Below, piece by piece: positions 26,382 to 36,873 of a stretch of DNA of 64,000 bases; position 1 is the first letter of the stretch, and each line of letters begins with the position of its first letter. The stretch covers positions 4,159,001 to 4,223,000 of the forward strand of contig NC_134679.1 of NCBI RefSeq assembly GCF_024713945.1, written 5' to 3'. The notes below the pieces were generated by a model, which made no database searches, was not told where the DNA came from, and saw only the letters and a program-made list of their open reading frames with translations. Origin of the DNA: Dermatophagoides farinae (lineage: Eukaryota; Arthropoda; Arachnida; Sarcoptiformes; Pyroglyphidae). Position numbers and translations under genes: made by a program.

Positions 26382-27035
26382 TCATTTTGTTTCTGCTGTT
26401 TTTGTTCCTTGGCATGACATTTTTTGGATATTTTCTTCAAACGAATTTTCCGTTTTTACTCGATTATAATTTTCGACAAGTTCTTCATGAAATTTACGTA
26501 AAGATTCAAAATTTGGTACATTCATATGATGCAAAGTTTTGTCCATAATATCATAAAAATCATTCGGTGATTGCAAATCGATCGAATCGGTAAATGAACG
26601 TAGTAATTTTCCAAATGATTTCAAATAATATTCGAGCACATCGACCAATAGATCAATGGTGAGGTCATGAGAAAGATCAAAGCCAACGTGTGTCAGTATC
26701 ATGATGATTGATTCACGCATCGATTGTGCAACAGAATTATGGTTGCTTTTCGTTGTTTTTAGTTGTTCAACATTCTTATAATCATTAATTTGTTGTTCTT
26801 TGGCAATCAATAGTTTAAGTGTTTCAAAGAACGGGCTAGTAATTTCGTTTGAAGATGAGGATCCAATTATATAATCTGTGCTATGATGTTTAACCAACAA
26901 TGGATTTGCTTGAAATCTTTGTTGATCATGAAGTTCAAATTCTGAGGGATTGACAATTTTTGGAGTTGAATTCAGCAACAATTGTTGAGATTTAGTATCG
27001 ATTGGAGAATCTTCTATTTCACCCCAAAGATCCAT
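26382..27035 (-). CDS. SUPT7L: SAGA complex subunit STAF65-gamma/SPT7-like, histone-fold protein
   Basis: Single-exon gene of 217 residues on the minus strand. The N-terminus has MDLWGEIEDSP, recalling the WGEI motif near the start of human SUPT7L. From about residue 103 a bromodomain-associated histone fold follows (SMRESIIMILTHVGFDLSHD, LLVDVLEYYLKSFGKLLRSF), aligning with LLAHAGFDCANES and TDVAHEYCLKFTKLLRF of the human protein. The tail FYDIMDKTLHHMNVPNFESL matches PFPDVMEQVFHEVGIGSVLSL. The family pairs with a histone-fold partner in the core of the SAGA coactivator. The protein is much shorter than the vertebrate one (about 414 residues) because the C-terminal tail is missing. PFDN6 starts 277 bases downstream. 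Confidence 0.88.
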   Translation of the reverse strand: MDLWGEIEDSPIDTKSQQLLLNSTPKIVNPSEFELHDQQRFQANPLLVKHHSTDYIIGSSSSNEITSPFFETLKLLIAKEQQINDYKNVEQLKTTKSNHNSVAQSMRESIIMILTHVGFDLSHDLTIDLLVDVLEYYLKSFGKLLRSFTDSIDLQSPNDFYDIMDKTLHHMNVPNFESLRKFHEELVENYNRVKTENSFEENIQKMSCQGTKTAETK

Positions 27036-27683
27036 GTTTTAGGTGTAGGTAATTTGACGAAACAAAATGAAAAAAATTTACATCAAGAATTTTATCATTC
27101 GATTCGTATTGGCTCAAAATATATCGTAGAAATTGTAAAAGTGACAAGCTACAATAGTGCCATCTATCAGAATAAAAGAAAAAATAATTTTTAAATCTCT
27201 GTGGAATAGCATCTTCATCTTCATCCTTTAACACTTTTTGTTTACATTCTACATACACTTTAACAACACAAAATTGATATACACACTTAATTTATTATAA
27301 TATACTGAATATTCGTTAACATGATTGTAAAAGACATTCAATGCATTGTTTACATAGCTGTACACACACACATGCTATTTACATCCACACGTAATCATTT
27401 CATTCACGGACTAATAGATTGTTTTTCTTTATCAGCTATTTTTTTTATTCTTATTCTGATTGTTGTTACCATTCACGAAAAGATCACATCAACACGTACC
27501 AATATTGTATTCAATGACCAAATCTGACCACTGTTGAACCTATTTGAAAGAAAAAGAAAATTAATTTCATTCTTTTTTTAAAAAAAAAACCAACCTACAA
27601 GCTGTCTGGATCAATTTTAGCACAACTTTTCACACTTGATGATTTTTGATTTGTTCTGAGTCGTCTGGCTCGGTGAAAAGGTT
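27036..27683. other. Spacer between BRWD and SUPT7L
   Basis: About 650 bases between two same-strand genes. It should hold the BRWD 3'-UTR and the SUPT7L promoter. AATAAA-type signals on the minus strand are present (TTTATT near 27290 and 27442 on the plus strand). No convincing coding exon. Confidence 0.5.
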
Positions 27684-30600
27684 CTAATGAGACCGTAGCC
27701 TAACATTTAGTTCACGGATTCGATTTCCGGTCATTTCATCATCAGAATCAGAGACATTTTCATCATAATTTACTCGTTTTCTTGCTGCAGCTCGAATCGG
27801 CCTCCGTGTTCCGGTACGAGATGATGAATTTTCTTTATTGTCATCATCATCATCATCATCTGCATCAAATTGAGTTGCATCTGAATCATTTGGCTGTTCT
27901 TCTTCTTCTTCTTCTTCCTCTTCCTCCTCTTCACGATCATCTTCAACATCTGTCTTTTCATCTGTATCTTCTTCATCTTTTGTTTCTTCTTCTTCTTCAG
28001 GTAATTCTGATTCTTCCTCTACATCGTCATCCGAATAGAATCGTCGAGGTTTTCTATTGTTACGCCGTAAATGATATTTTTCATTAACAATTGATTGTGT
28101 ATTATTATTATTGTTATCGCTATGTCCTTTGACATTATTATTAATACTTTGATCAATATTCATAGATTCATCATCATCGTCATTATCATCATCATCATCA
28201 AAATCTTCATTACTATCATCTTCTTTATACGTTCGAATACGCTTCCGTCGATGTCTAAGGCCATATTTTTCAACCGAATTTGAACCATAATAATATTTTG
28301 AAATTCTATGACTAGAACGTTGTTGTTGATTATAATGATTAGATGCAATAGCCAATGATGATTGTTGTTTTGAACCAATCATCATTAATTGCTGTGTCAT
28401 ACATCGTCTTCGACTTGTCGATGGCCCATTTAATTGTTGTTCATAAGGGCTAGGCAATGACGGTGACATTGGTAGCGATGATGATGATTTTTGTGGATAT
28501 CGACTAGTTCCGCGATTGATTCTTGCATTACTACTATTTCGACCAGATCGGCGACCACCATTGGATGATTGTCGATTCTTAAGCATTCTTGATGACTTTA
28601 ATTCACTCATTACTGAGCGCATCTTTTCTTCAAATATATTCGACAATCGAATGGTTAATGAATAAATACGTGATTTTTTGTTTGTATTGAATTGTTTGGA
28701 ATTGGTAAATATTAGACGCATATCTTTGGCAAAATCCTGCGGTGAATCATAGATATCGGCTAGGAGCTGTTCTTTTACTGTCGTCAAATCCATTGGTGTA
28801 TCGATTATGTGCGCATAATTGGGATAGATGATCGGATCAACAGGTGCACGGAAAGGTTCAGAATCGGAAAGCTCGAAAATCTGATCAATAAGTTCACGAC
28901 ACAATTGTTTCCATGTTTTGCGTGGTCTATTATTATCATCATGGTCGTATGGATGTCGATTATGACTACGTTTGGCACGGACAGATCTCGATGACTGACC
29001 TTGGTGATTAGTTTCATCCATGTCACTATCAGAAAACATTACCGGGCGAATACGACGTGTAGATCTTCGTGGCCTTTGTTGGTCAAACGATGATGAAGCT
29101 GATGATGAATGGAGTTGCTGTTGCTGTTGTTGAGTAGGATCGACAGGTGAAGCGGTGACTAATTCTGATGCATAAGTATTACTTAATTCATTCATGATTG
29201 GTGTCGGATCTTGACATTCAGAATCTTCTATAAAACGTAAACAACATTCGGTAATAATTTTGGCTTTTTTAACAATAAGTGATTCAGGCATATTATATAA
29301 TGCGGCATTCGATTCAATAAAACGCACATCAAATTTAACCGCTTCTAAACGCCTATAGAAATTTGATCGTAATCTCGACATGATTGTAGATAAGTCCATC
29401 GGATACGGTATTGTTATTGCATATAATGGATGTTGATTGAGATCAACAGGAGCGGCAAATTCTTCTGCATGTGAAAATTCCATAACACGTAAAAGGCCAT
29501 TTATTATACGTTCACGATCACGATTACGTTGTTCCAGTGGCCATTCTTGATCATCAATCATTGAAAATGATATTCGCTCTTCATCGGTTACTGATTGACC
29601 ATCATGTGTTTGTTGATCGGGATCATCTGGATTCGATTCTAGAGGTTCCAAATCCCAAGGACTTAATAATTCTTTTTCACCATTACACCAAATAACTTGG
29701 ATTGATTGAAAATAAGAATTTGCTTCAGTATAACGCGTCGAATGAATACGACCGATCCACCATTGATCATCGATTGCTGATCGAAATCTGTCAGAAATAC
29801 GCCATTCACGTGAAACGGATATATCGTACCATTGTTTCAGGATGATGAAATCACAAACATGATCTAGATCATGATATCGAATAGAAAATTGTTGCTGGGC
29901 ATTATGGGGATGATGAATGGATGAAGATGGATCAACATTATTCGCTGTTTGTTGCTGTTCAGCTTCGTTTTCTTCAGCTAATGGATCTACAACAACCATA
30001 CGCAGTGTAACTAAACGTGGTGGCTTGACATGATATTGAATACCGATAATTTTGGCAAATATTTCATCCGAATCACTTCCACGTAATCGAAATGGTTTTG
30101 TTGCCAGATTAATTTTATAACATTTCGTTTCACGTACTGCATCAATATATTTCTGATGACCTTGACGGAAATATACAACACGATCACCAATCTGTGGAAA
30201 ATAAGGCATTCGTTTAGGTTTACTATTCGTAAACCATTCAGGTGGTCGAAACTGTTCATCAAGGTGGTGGTCATCTCTAAGCTGTCGAAATGTATGCCCA
30301 CTACGATCAACAGGAATTTGTTCAAAACGTTGACGTCTTTCAGATGGATTATGGATATCTTCGATATTTTTTTGCCGTCTTGATCGTATAGATCCATCGT
30401 TTCCATTTGAAGTTGATGGCTGATTTAAAAGGATTATATCACTGGAAGGACCATGCTGAGCGTTATCATCATTATCACTTTGAATACGATCCTCTTCCTC
30501 CTCTTCATCATCATCATCAACATCGGTACCACGACGTTTGCGTTTACGACTGGTAGAAGCACTAGTCGCAACAGCAGCAGCTGAATTTGTGAATGGCGTT

Positions 30601-33365
30601 CTATCACGTGATGTTGATGGTTGATTCCAATCTGAATCTGATGTAGTATCATCTGAATCACTCGATTCCTCTTCTGATGTACCAGTAAAATCTTCGTCAT
30701 TAGAATCATCTTCATCAAGCGGAACTAATGCAAATCGACGTTCATTACTATCGGCATTATTTGTATTTGAACGATTTGATCGTGATGATGCACGTATGAC
30801 ACCACTGGACTGGTACAATATTCTTCGTTGTCGTCGTGTAAATGGCTTAAATTTTGGTAATGGTTCAATTGGTTCAATCTCTTTTGATCGTTTTTTCTGT
30901 TCTGCCCGATAATATTCTTCTTCCATTCTATTTAGCGAACATTGTCGTTCACGAATGAATTCGATTTCACGTTCAGGCAACGGCATAATCAATGGTTTTC
31001 GCATGAATATACCCATTTGAAATCTATTTGGTCTACCATTTTCATCATTAACACGGTTATTTGGATCGACTAAATTGGCAGCATTACGTACACCGTCACC
31101 AACCGAATGAGAATTTCGCAAAGCAGCAGCTGGTGAAGAAGCTGAAGTTGGAGCCGAATTATCTCCTGAACCACTTGGTAGTCGTTGCCCTCGTTGTTCT
31201 CGCTGTAAACGTTCAATCATATCGTCAATAGTAAGGGCTCCTTGTTGTTGAGCTTGTTGATCATTTTGTTGATCACCACCATCGAACGGTATAAGTTGTG
31301 GATCGTGACAATTTTCTCGGCCAGGTACTAGCCGCTGAAGTCGTGGTGGATAGGGATTCCCATCAATATCGACTAAAAATGGTGGTGGCATTAGATGTGG
31401 TGCAATCTGCATCTGTTCATCTATAACAAAATCATTGACATCACGTATGATAGGCCGATAATCGGTATGAAAAAACATATGTTCAGGTAATTCGGCATAT
31501 GGATTCGATGGTGATAGTCCAAAAAGAATTAAATGTCCATAGCTATCGGTCGCAGCAAACATTGTACCGTCCGGATTCCATTTAGCATCGAACAATGATG
31601 CGGGAACCTGAGAATTTTCCAATGCATTGTAAAATGTTTTTATATTTGTGCCGGTGACAACATCCCAGATCATTATAGCACCTTCATGTCCGGCGGTCAA
31701 TATAATTCGACCATCAGTAGGATGTGGTTCAATAATATATACTTCATCTTCATGACCATAAAGAACATGTTTTAATTTAGCATTATGTGAAAACCAAACC
31801 TTAATCGAACTATCTGTTAATGAAGTGATAACAAAACGATCATCAATTGTCCAGGCAACCATGCAAACACGTAAAACACAAATCTTTGATGTTCCAGCAA
31901 TTTCTACTCGACGTTCTGGTGGTCGACCATCTAATCGTTGATTTATATCAATTTTGAGATGATTCCATTTTTGTTTTTCATAATTCCAAATGTGCGCCAG
32001 ACCATCACGACCACTAGAAATAAATCGTAACATTGATCGATTGCTAAATTGTAAAGAATCCACATGATCTGTATGTTGTTCAATTTCAAGAATTTTAGCC
32101 GGACCAGCCGGTGCGGAAACATGAAAAACATAAAGACTGCAATCAGTTGAACCAACAGCAAAAAAGGCGCCACCTGCCGAGAACGAACATGATACTAGTT
32201 GAGAATCGCGACGTTTACGTTCGACAAAACGAATCGGATCATCCTGAAACAAGCGAGTTTTAGCATCATATTTGTAAAAACAAACACTACCATCCTGAGA
32301 GATTGATACTAGATATCGAGTATCCTGTGTCATAAGTGGGCAAAATTTTACAGCTGATATTTGATCTTCATGATTCTTTAACGTTTTGATCAAAGCAGTC
32401 GTACGTAGGTCCCAAACACGAATTTTTTTGTCACAACTGCCCGATGCAAGCATATCATTTTCAAGTGAAATAGATAAATCGGTTATTTCACCTTGATGTC
32501 CACGTAAGGTAGCCAATAAACGGCCATTGGATGCAGACCAAATTTTAATGATAGTATCATCCGCTCCAGTCACCAAAAATCGCCCAGTACGATCGAAAAG
32601 AACACAGAATACGGAAGAAAGATGACCAAGTACACGACTATATTTTTGATATTGTTCATAGAATCCAACTGGCAATAGATGCGTTATGGGCTTAGGACCA
32701 GCCAATTGCCGACTGAATAATGTTTGACTAATATGCCCGGGAAAATGAACCGATGAAAAACGTTGTGACGGCAATGGTGGTGCATGGTTACGATGATTGG
32801 ATATAGATGCTAATGAATATGGATTACGATTTCGTGGTAATAAACGTTCATCTTGTTCCGGTATTAATGATTTTTTCGGTATAGGTCGTATCAATGAAAA
32901 ACGTCCGGCTGATAGGAATGAAACGATAGAATTTTCAATCGGTGGTGGCACAACTTGACCTAAGGCCTGATGTGCTTGTTTTAGTGATTGAAATAGATAA
33001 TCGGCAGTGATGTGTGGATGCTGCCTAATGGCTAGCTCGAGTATTTCCTTCCCAAATCCAGATTCTTCCAATGAACGTTCCGTACCGGTACGCCAATCAT
33101 ATTGTGGTGGTAAAAGACATGCATTGGATTCTAATTCACGTTGTAATACTTGAAATGATTGTTGTAATGGACTTCGTTCCAAAAATTTATAAATTAAAAA
33201 ATATAATTCACGTTTAAGTATGTTATCATCGATGGTTGCCGGTATTAGATGTGCACTTAATTTTTGTTGTTGTTGATTTTGTTCTTGATGTTGTTGTTGA
33301 TGTGATGTATGATCATCCGGATGATCTGATGATGATGATGATGGTAAAGGGCTATCCTGTTCCAT
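27684..33365 (-). CDS. BRWD3: BRWD/PHIP family WD40 and double-bromodomain chromatin protein, intronless
   Basis: One uninterrupted frame of 1893 residues on the minus strand. The start is ATG 33365 (MEQDSPLPSSSSS); the frame is open further up but only with a TTG. The conserved N-terminal helical region (KRELYFLIYKFLERSPLQQ) is at about residue 50. Eight WD40 repeats cover about 240-625 (LGHLSSVFCVLFDRTGRFLV, LLATLRGHQGEI). The family block IAPHLMPPPFLVDIDGNPYP follows. A crypto-Tudor region is at about 1055-1235 (PQIGDRVVYFRQGHQKY). Bromodomain 1 is at about 1275-1380 (FAAPVDLNQHPLYAITIPYP) and bromodomain 2 at about 1485-1585 (FRAPVDPIIYPNYAHIIDTP). The tail is Lys/Arg-rich and strongly acidic. 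Relatives are CRL4 substrate receptors and readers of methylated and acetylated histone H3. Bromodomain 2 carries Asn (KQFNTNKKS) where PHIP has Thr. Ortholog choice among BRWD1, BRWD3 and PHIP cannot be made. Confidence 0.95.
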   Translation of the reverse strand: MEQDSPLPSSSSSDHPDDHTSHQQQHQEQNQQQQKLSAHLIPATIDDNILKRELYFLIYKFLERSPLQQSFQVLQRELESNACLLPPQYDWRTGTERSLEESGFGKEILELAIRQHPHITADYLFQSLKQAHQALGQVVPPPIENSIVSFLSAGRFSLIRPIPKKSLIPEQDERLLPRNRNPYSLASISNHRNHAPPLPSQRFSSVHFPGHISQTLFSRQLAGPKPITHLLPVGFYEQYQKYSRVLGHLSSVFCVLFDRTGRFLVTGADDTIIKIWSASNGRLLATLRGHQGEITDLSISLENDMLASGSCDKKIRVWDLRTTALIKTLKNHEDQISAVKFCPLMTQDTRYLVSISQDGSVCFYKYDAKTRLFQDDPIRFVERKRRDSQLVSCSFSAGGAFFAVGSTDCSLYVFHVSAPAGPAKILEIEQHTDHVDSLQFSNRSMLRFISSGRDGLAHIWNYEKQKWNHLKIDINQRLDGRPPERRVEIAGTSKICVLRVCMVAWTIDDRFVITSLTDSSIKVWFSHNAKLKHVLYGHEDEVYIIEPHPTDGRIILTAGHEGAIMIWDVVTGTNIKTFYNALENSQVPASLFDAKWNPDGTMFAATDSYGHLILFGLSPSNPYAELPEHMFFHTDYRPIIRDVNDFVIDEQMQIAPHLMPPPFLVDIDGNPYPPRLQRLVPGRENCHDPQLIPFDGGDQQNDQQAQQQGALTIDDMIERLQREQRGQRLPSGSGDNSAPTSASSPAAALRNSHSVGDGVRNAANLVDPNNRVNDENGRPNRFQMGIFMRKPLIMPLPEREIEFIRERQCSLNRMEEEYYRAEQKKRSKEIEPIEPLPKFKPFTRRQRRILYQSSGVIRASSRSNRSNTNNADSNERRFALVPLDEDDSNDEDFTGTSEEESSDSDDTTSDSDWNQPSTSRDRTPFTNSAAAVATSASTSRKRKRRGTDVDDDDEEEEEDRIQSDNDDNAQHGPSSDIILLNQPSTSNGNDGSIRSRRQKNIEDIHNPSERRQRFEQIPVDRSGHTFRQLRDDHHLDEQFRPPEWFTNSKPKRMPYFPQIGDRVVYFRQGHQKYIDAVRETKCYKINLATKPFRLRGSDSDEIFAKIIGIQYHVKPPRLVTLRMVVVDPLAEENEAEQQQTANNVDPSSSIHHPHNAQQQFSIRYHDLDHVCDFIILKQWYDISVSREWRISDRFRSAIDDQWWIGRIHSTRYTEANSYFQSIQVIWCNGEKELLSPWDLEPLESNPDDPDQQTHDGQSVTDEERISFSMIDDQEWPLEQRNRDRERIINGLLRVMEFSHAEEFAAPVDLNQHPLYAITIPYPMDLSTIMSRLRSNFYRRLEAVKFDVRFIESNAALYNMPESLIVKKAKIITECCLRFIEDSECQDPTPIMNELSNTYASELVTASPVDPTQQQQQQLHSSSASSSFDQQRPRRSTRRIRPVMFSDSDMDETNHQGQSSRSVRAKRSHNRHPYDHDDNNRPRKTWKQLCRELIDQIFELSDSEPFRAPVDPIIYPNYAHIIDTPMDLTTVKEQLLADIYDSPQDFAKDMRLIFTNSKQFNTNKKSRIYSLTIRLSNIFEEKMRSVMSELKSSRMLKNRQSSNGGRRSGRNSSNARINRGTSRYPQKSSSSLPMSPSLPSPYEQQLNGPSTSRRRCMTQQLMMIGSKQQSSLAIASNHYNQQQRSSHRISKYYYGSNSVEKYGLRHRRKRIRTYKEDDSNEDFDDDDDNDDDDESMNIDQSINNNVKGHSDNNNNNTQSIVNEKYHLRRNNRKPRRFYSDDDVEEESELPEEEEETKDEEDTDEKTDVEDDREEEEEEEEEEEEQPNDSDATQFDADDDDDDDNKENSSSRTGTRRPIRAAARKRVNYDENVSDSDDEMTGNRIRELNVRLRSH

Positions 33366-34635
33366 TTGTAAAATTGTTACTGATTTTAATTCTGATTGAA
33401 GAAATTTATATATCAATAAATGATGGTAAGAATAGAATCAGGAGACAAAATTGCCGAATCGTTGCTGTTGTTGTTGATTAAAAATCATAGCGTTGAACGA
33501 TAACTTATCTGGTTCTTGGTTCACAGTTTTTTTTTAAAAAGATGGATTAATAATAATAAAATTGAATGAGATCGAAATTCAAAACACAAAACTATTATCG
33601 TTTCTCTATAAATTCGAAAGAATAATATCAAAATTCATTCGTTTTCGTTTCAATGGATAATGAGGAATTCTTGTTGGTTATTGGTTAAATATTACATTTA
33701 GCTAAAGCCAGTAAAACGAGCGAAAGAAAATGACGACAACGACTCATCATCGAATGAGAAAATGAGAAAAGGCCAACAACTGACTGAGAAATCAATGTAA
33801 AGTAGTAGTGGTTCATAGCTAAACAAAGAGGGCGATTCAACAACACTGTAATAGCACGTATAACAATGTCATATATTAACATTTGGTAGTGGTATTAATT
33901 AATGTTATTATAATCAAATATGGTCAACAATAAAATTGTGATTGAAATATATGTAATGGTTTTTACAGAAACTTTTTTGTCTTAGCAGGCGCAAGCGTCG
34001 GTTATATGCTCATTGAATGATGATGATGATGACGATGGAGGATATTTGAGGTGATTTGTTATATTCCTCCCTTTACGTTTGTTGGGTCTTGTTTTTTTTT
34101 TGTTTGAGCTTTCTTCTTCGATGTTTCATTGATAGGAAGTAGAAATCATGATCAACGTGAAAACCATGAAAACCGGAAGTGACTCGGAAATTTCAAAAAT
34201 TTTTGATTTACATTGATTGAAATTAAAAAATTTTGATCGTTATTTTCGAAGATTTTTCTCTAAATTTTTCCTGTTTTTTTGATGATAATTGATTCTACAG
34301 GGTCCTAAGGATCGATTAGATTGACAATGACACAAATTTAGCTGATATTGGTGAGAGCAAGACCATTTTTTGGACTCAATGTTTGTTTCAATGAAAAAAG
34401 ACACTAATAATCGATCCTGGGTCCATTTTATGAACAAATAAAATATAGGAAACAGTGACCTGGGTCATGAACTTTTAACAATTAAAGGAAAAATGAACAA
34501 ATGGAAAGATATTATGTAGAAAATCGAAGCTAAGTTACAAATTGCGTTCAACAAAGCGTTCAAATCAATTTCTTGATATTTTTTGACCATCCGATCGGTT
34601 ATCATCTGAAACACAATATTAAGCCATGTGCTATC

Positions 34636-34668
34636 CACGTGACAAAAAAAAAATCAAAATACCACGTG
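34636..34668. promoter_or_regulatory. Pair of CACGTG E-boxes
   Basis: Two CACGTG palindromes, 34636-34641 and 34663-34668, 27 bases apart start to start. Both sit in TCACGTGG context on the minus strand, which is the form bound by MiT/TFE and USF-type bHLH factors. They lie about 650 bases upstream of SMU1 and 1.27 kb upstream of BRWD. Function is inferred from the motif only. Confidence 0.35.
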
Positions 34669-35143
34669 ATTCTAAATTTTGACAGATGAGAACGGATGAT
34701 CAATAACAATGATGATACAGTAAACATGTCAACTAAAGAAATATGACATAAGAATCCATATGATTTGAATCGAAATAATTTTAATATAATTCATATCACC
34801 AACATTATTGTGTTGAATAATACAAATTAAGTTTACCGATAATTCAAATAACGGTTATCGATTAACAATTCTAATGGCCAAAGTCAAATTCCATTCGAAC
34901 GATCGAATGTTTGTCTATTTTCGTTCATTCATATTCAACTTGGCCATTTAGAACATTGATTCGATTTTATTAATTTTCTCATAGTTTTTATTTATATTTA
35001 TTTTATTATTTTAAGATGATAATTCAAATCACTCAAAAGTAGTGACCATAAAAATGTAGATATATTGAATTTTTAATTTTTTTTTTCTCTCCAACTTTTA
35101 CAATTCTCAATAATAATACACTCTTGTGTGTGTGTGTTTGTTT

Positions 35144-35153
35144 ATATATAAAC
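35144..35153 (+). promoter_or_regulatory. TATA-like element upstream of SMU1
   Basis: TATATATAAA lies about 165 bases upstream of the SMU1 start codon, just after a short GT repeat. The position suits a core promoter with a 5'-UTR of roughly 130 bases, but TATA-like strings are common in such AT-rich DNA. Confidence 0.3.
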
Positions 35154-35316
35154 GAACCCTTCCGTTGTCTGGATGCGTGTGAGTTTCTCATTTGAGCTTC
35201 TCATCATTTGATCACGCTATTTACACCTATTTATTTACTTGGGTGTTTTTATATCTTTTTTTTATTTGGGATTTTTTTTTTAAATTGTTTATAAAATTTT
35301 TATTGTCAAAACAAAA

Positions 35317-36864
35317 ATGTCAATTGAAATCGAATCATCCGATGTAATACGATTGATTGAACAATTTTTAAAAGAAAATAATCTTCATCGAACATTGCAA
35401 GTATTGGAAGAAGAATCATCGATTCAATTGAATACGGTCGATTCTATTGAATCATTCGTACAAGATATTCAAAATGGTCATTGGGAAACCGTATTGAAAG
35501 TTATACAACCATTAAATCTTCCGGATAAAAAACTCATTGATTTATATGAACAAATTGTGATCGAATTGATTGAAATGCGTGAATATGGTGCAGCTCGAAG
35601 TCTGCTACGACAAACTGATCCTATGTTAAAATTGAAAAATGATCACGCCGAACGATATCTTCATTTAGAAACTTTATTGGCCAAAAGTTATTTCGATCCA
35701 TATGAAGCCTATCCAGAAGGAAGCTGCAAAGAAAAACGACGTGCACAGATTTCCCAGAGTCTAAGTTCAGATGTTACCGTCGTTCCATCATCACGATTGA
35801 TGGTACTCATTGGTCAGGCATTAAAATGGCAACAACACCAAGGCCTATTACCACAAGGTAGCTCCATCGATCTGTTCCGTGGTAAAACATCAATAAAAGA
35901 GGAAGAAGATGAAACTTATCCAACACGGCTATCCAAAACGATTAAATTTGGCCATAAAATTCATGTTGAATGTGCAACATTTTCACCAGATGGGCAATTT
36001 TTGGTTACCGGTACCGTTGACGGCCTAATTGAAGTATGGAATTTTATCACTGGAAAAATCCGCAAAGATCTCAAATATCAAGCGCAGGAACAATTCATGA
36101 TGATGGATGATGCTGTCCTGTGTTTAACGTTCAGTAAAGATTCCGAAATGCTCGTTTCTGGCAGTCAAGATGGTAAGATAAAAATCTGGAAAATTCAAAC
36201 TGGCCAGTGTATACGCCGTTATGATAAAGCACATAACAAAGGTGTCACCTGTATACAATTTAATCGCGATTATACCCAAATCCTTTCTGGTAGCTATGAT
36301 GGAACATTGCGAGTACATGGAATGAAAAGTGGAAAAATGCTTAAAGAATTTCGTGGCCATACAAGTTTTATTAATACCGTTATATTTAGCAATGATCAAC
36401 ATCATGTCATAAGTGGTAGTTCGGATGGTACGGTAAAAATTTGGAATCTTAAAAATGCTGAATGTGTTAATTCATATAAATCAACGGCCATATCTGGATC
36501 GGCAACGATTGAAATTGCAGTGAATACCATACAATTGATGCCGAAAACACCAGAACATTTTCTAATCTGTACTCGTAGCAATACAATCAGTATAATGAAT
36601 ATGTCCGGACAGATTGTTCGAACGTTAACAAATGCTGTAGCGGATGGCGGAGATTTTGTTTGCTGTACCGTTTCACCACATGGTGAATTCATTTATGCTG
36701 TGGCTGAAAATCGACAATTATATTGTTTCGATATTCAATCTGGAAAGATCGATCATACTATGGAAGTTTCCGATGCTGAAATTATTGGTCTCTGCCATCA
36801 TCCCAAACAGAATATTCTGGCTACATATAGTATTGATGGATTATTGAAATTATGGAAAGCTTAA
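35317..36864 (+). CDS. SMU1: WD40 repeat-containing protein SMU1 (spliceosomal B complex)
   Basis: Single-exon gene of 515 residues, almost the same length as human SMU1 (513) and collinear with it. The N-terminal LisH is [20 protein letters not shown], and the CTLH region has [18 protein letters not shown] and [14 protein letters not shown]. The helical linker [20 protein letters not shown] is nearly invariant. A WD40 propeller covers about residues 210-515 ([37 protein letters not shown]), ending [11 protein letters not shown]1 works with RED in the B complex to help pre-mRNA splicing, in particular of short introns. The 3' end is unusual: the stop at 36862-36864 is 9 bases from the stop of convergent YARS2, and an ATTAAA signal lies at 36887-36892, inside the YARS2 coding region. 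Confidence 0.97.
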   Translation: MSIEIESSDVIRLIEQFLKENNLHRTLQVLEEESSIQLNTVDSIESFVQDIQNGHWETVLKVIQPLNLPDKKLIDLYEQIVIELIEMREYGAARSLLRQTDPMLKLKNDHAERYLHLETLLAKSYFDPYEAYPEGSCKEKRRAQISQSLSSDVTVVPSSRLMVLIGQALKWQQHQGLLPQGSSIDLFRGKTSIKEEEDETYPTRLSKTIKFGHKIHVECATFSPDGQFLVTGTVDGLIEVWNFITGKIRKDLKYQAQEQFMMMDDAVLCLTFSKDSEMLVSGSQDGKIKIWKIQTGQCIRRYDKAHNKGVTCIQFNRDYTQILSGSYDGTLRVHGMKSGKMLKEFRGHTSFINTVIFSNDQHHVISGSSDGTVKIWNLKNAECVNSYKSTAISGSATIEIAVNTIQLMPKTPEHFLICTRSNTISIMNMSGQIVRTLTNAVADGGDFVCCTVSPHGEFIYAVAENRQLYCFDIQSGKIDHTMEVSDAEIIGLCHHPKQNILATYSIDGLLKLWKA

Positions 36865-36865
36865 T

Positions 36866-36871
36866 TTTATT
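36866..36871 (-). terminator. Poly(A) signal AATAAA of YARS2
   Basis: On the minus strand AATAAA begins two bases after the YARS2 stop codon. Cleavage 10-30 bases further on would fall inside the SMU1 coding sequence on the other strand. Confidence 0.5.
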
Positions 36872-36873
36872 CA

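Larger units (their letters stand above)
33366..35316. other. Divergent intergenic region between BRWD and SMU1
   Basis: About 1.95 kb between head-to-head genes, expected to hold both promoters. It contains two CACGTG E-boxes (34636-34641 and 34663-34668), a TATA-like stretch at 35144-35153, a short imperfect inverted repeat with AGGATCGATTA arms near 34307 and 34409, and an ATG-triplet run near 34018-34032. No coding exon was recognised. Confidence 0.5.

Noticed and set aside
33366-33416. 17-codon upstream extension of the BRWD frame
   Set aside because: The extension starts at TTG, not ATG; ATG 33365 is the first usable start and lies upstream of all conserved sequence.
34300-34440. Inverted repeat with AGGATCGATTA arms near 34307 and 34409
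   Set aside because: Only 11-12 bases pair, 90 bases apart, with no target-site duplication or further arm similarity.
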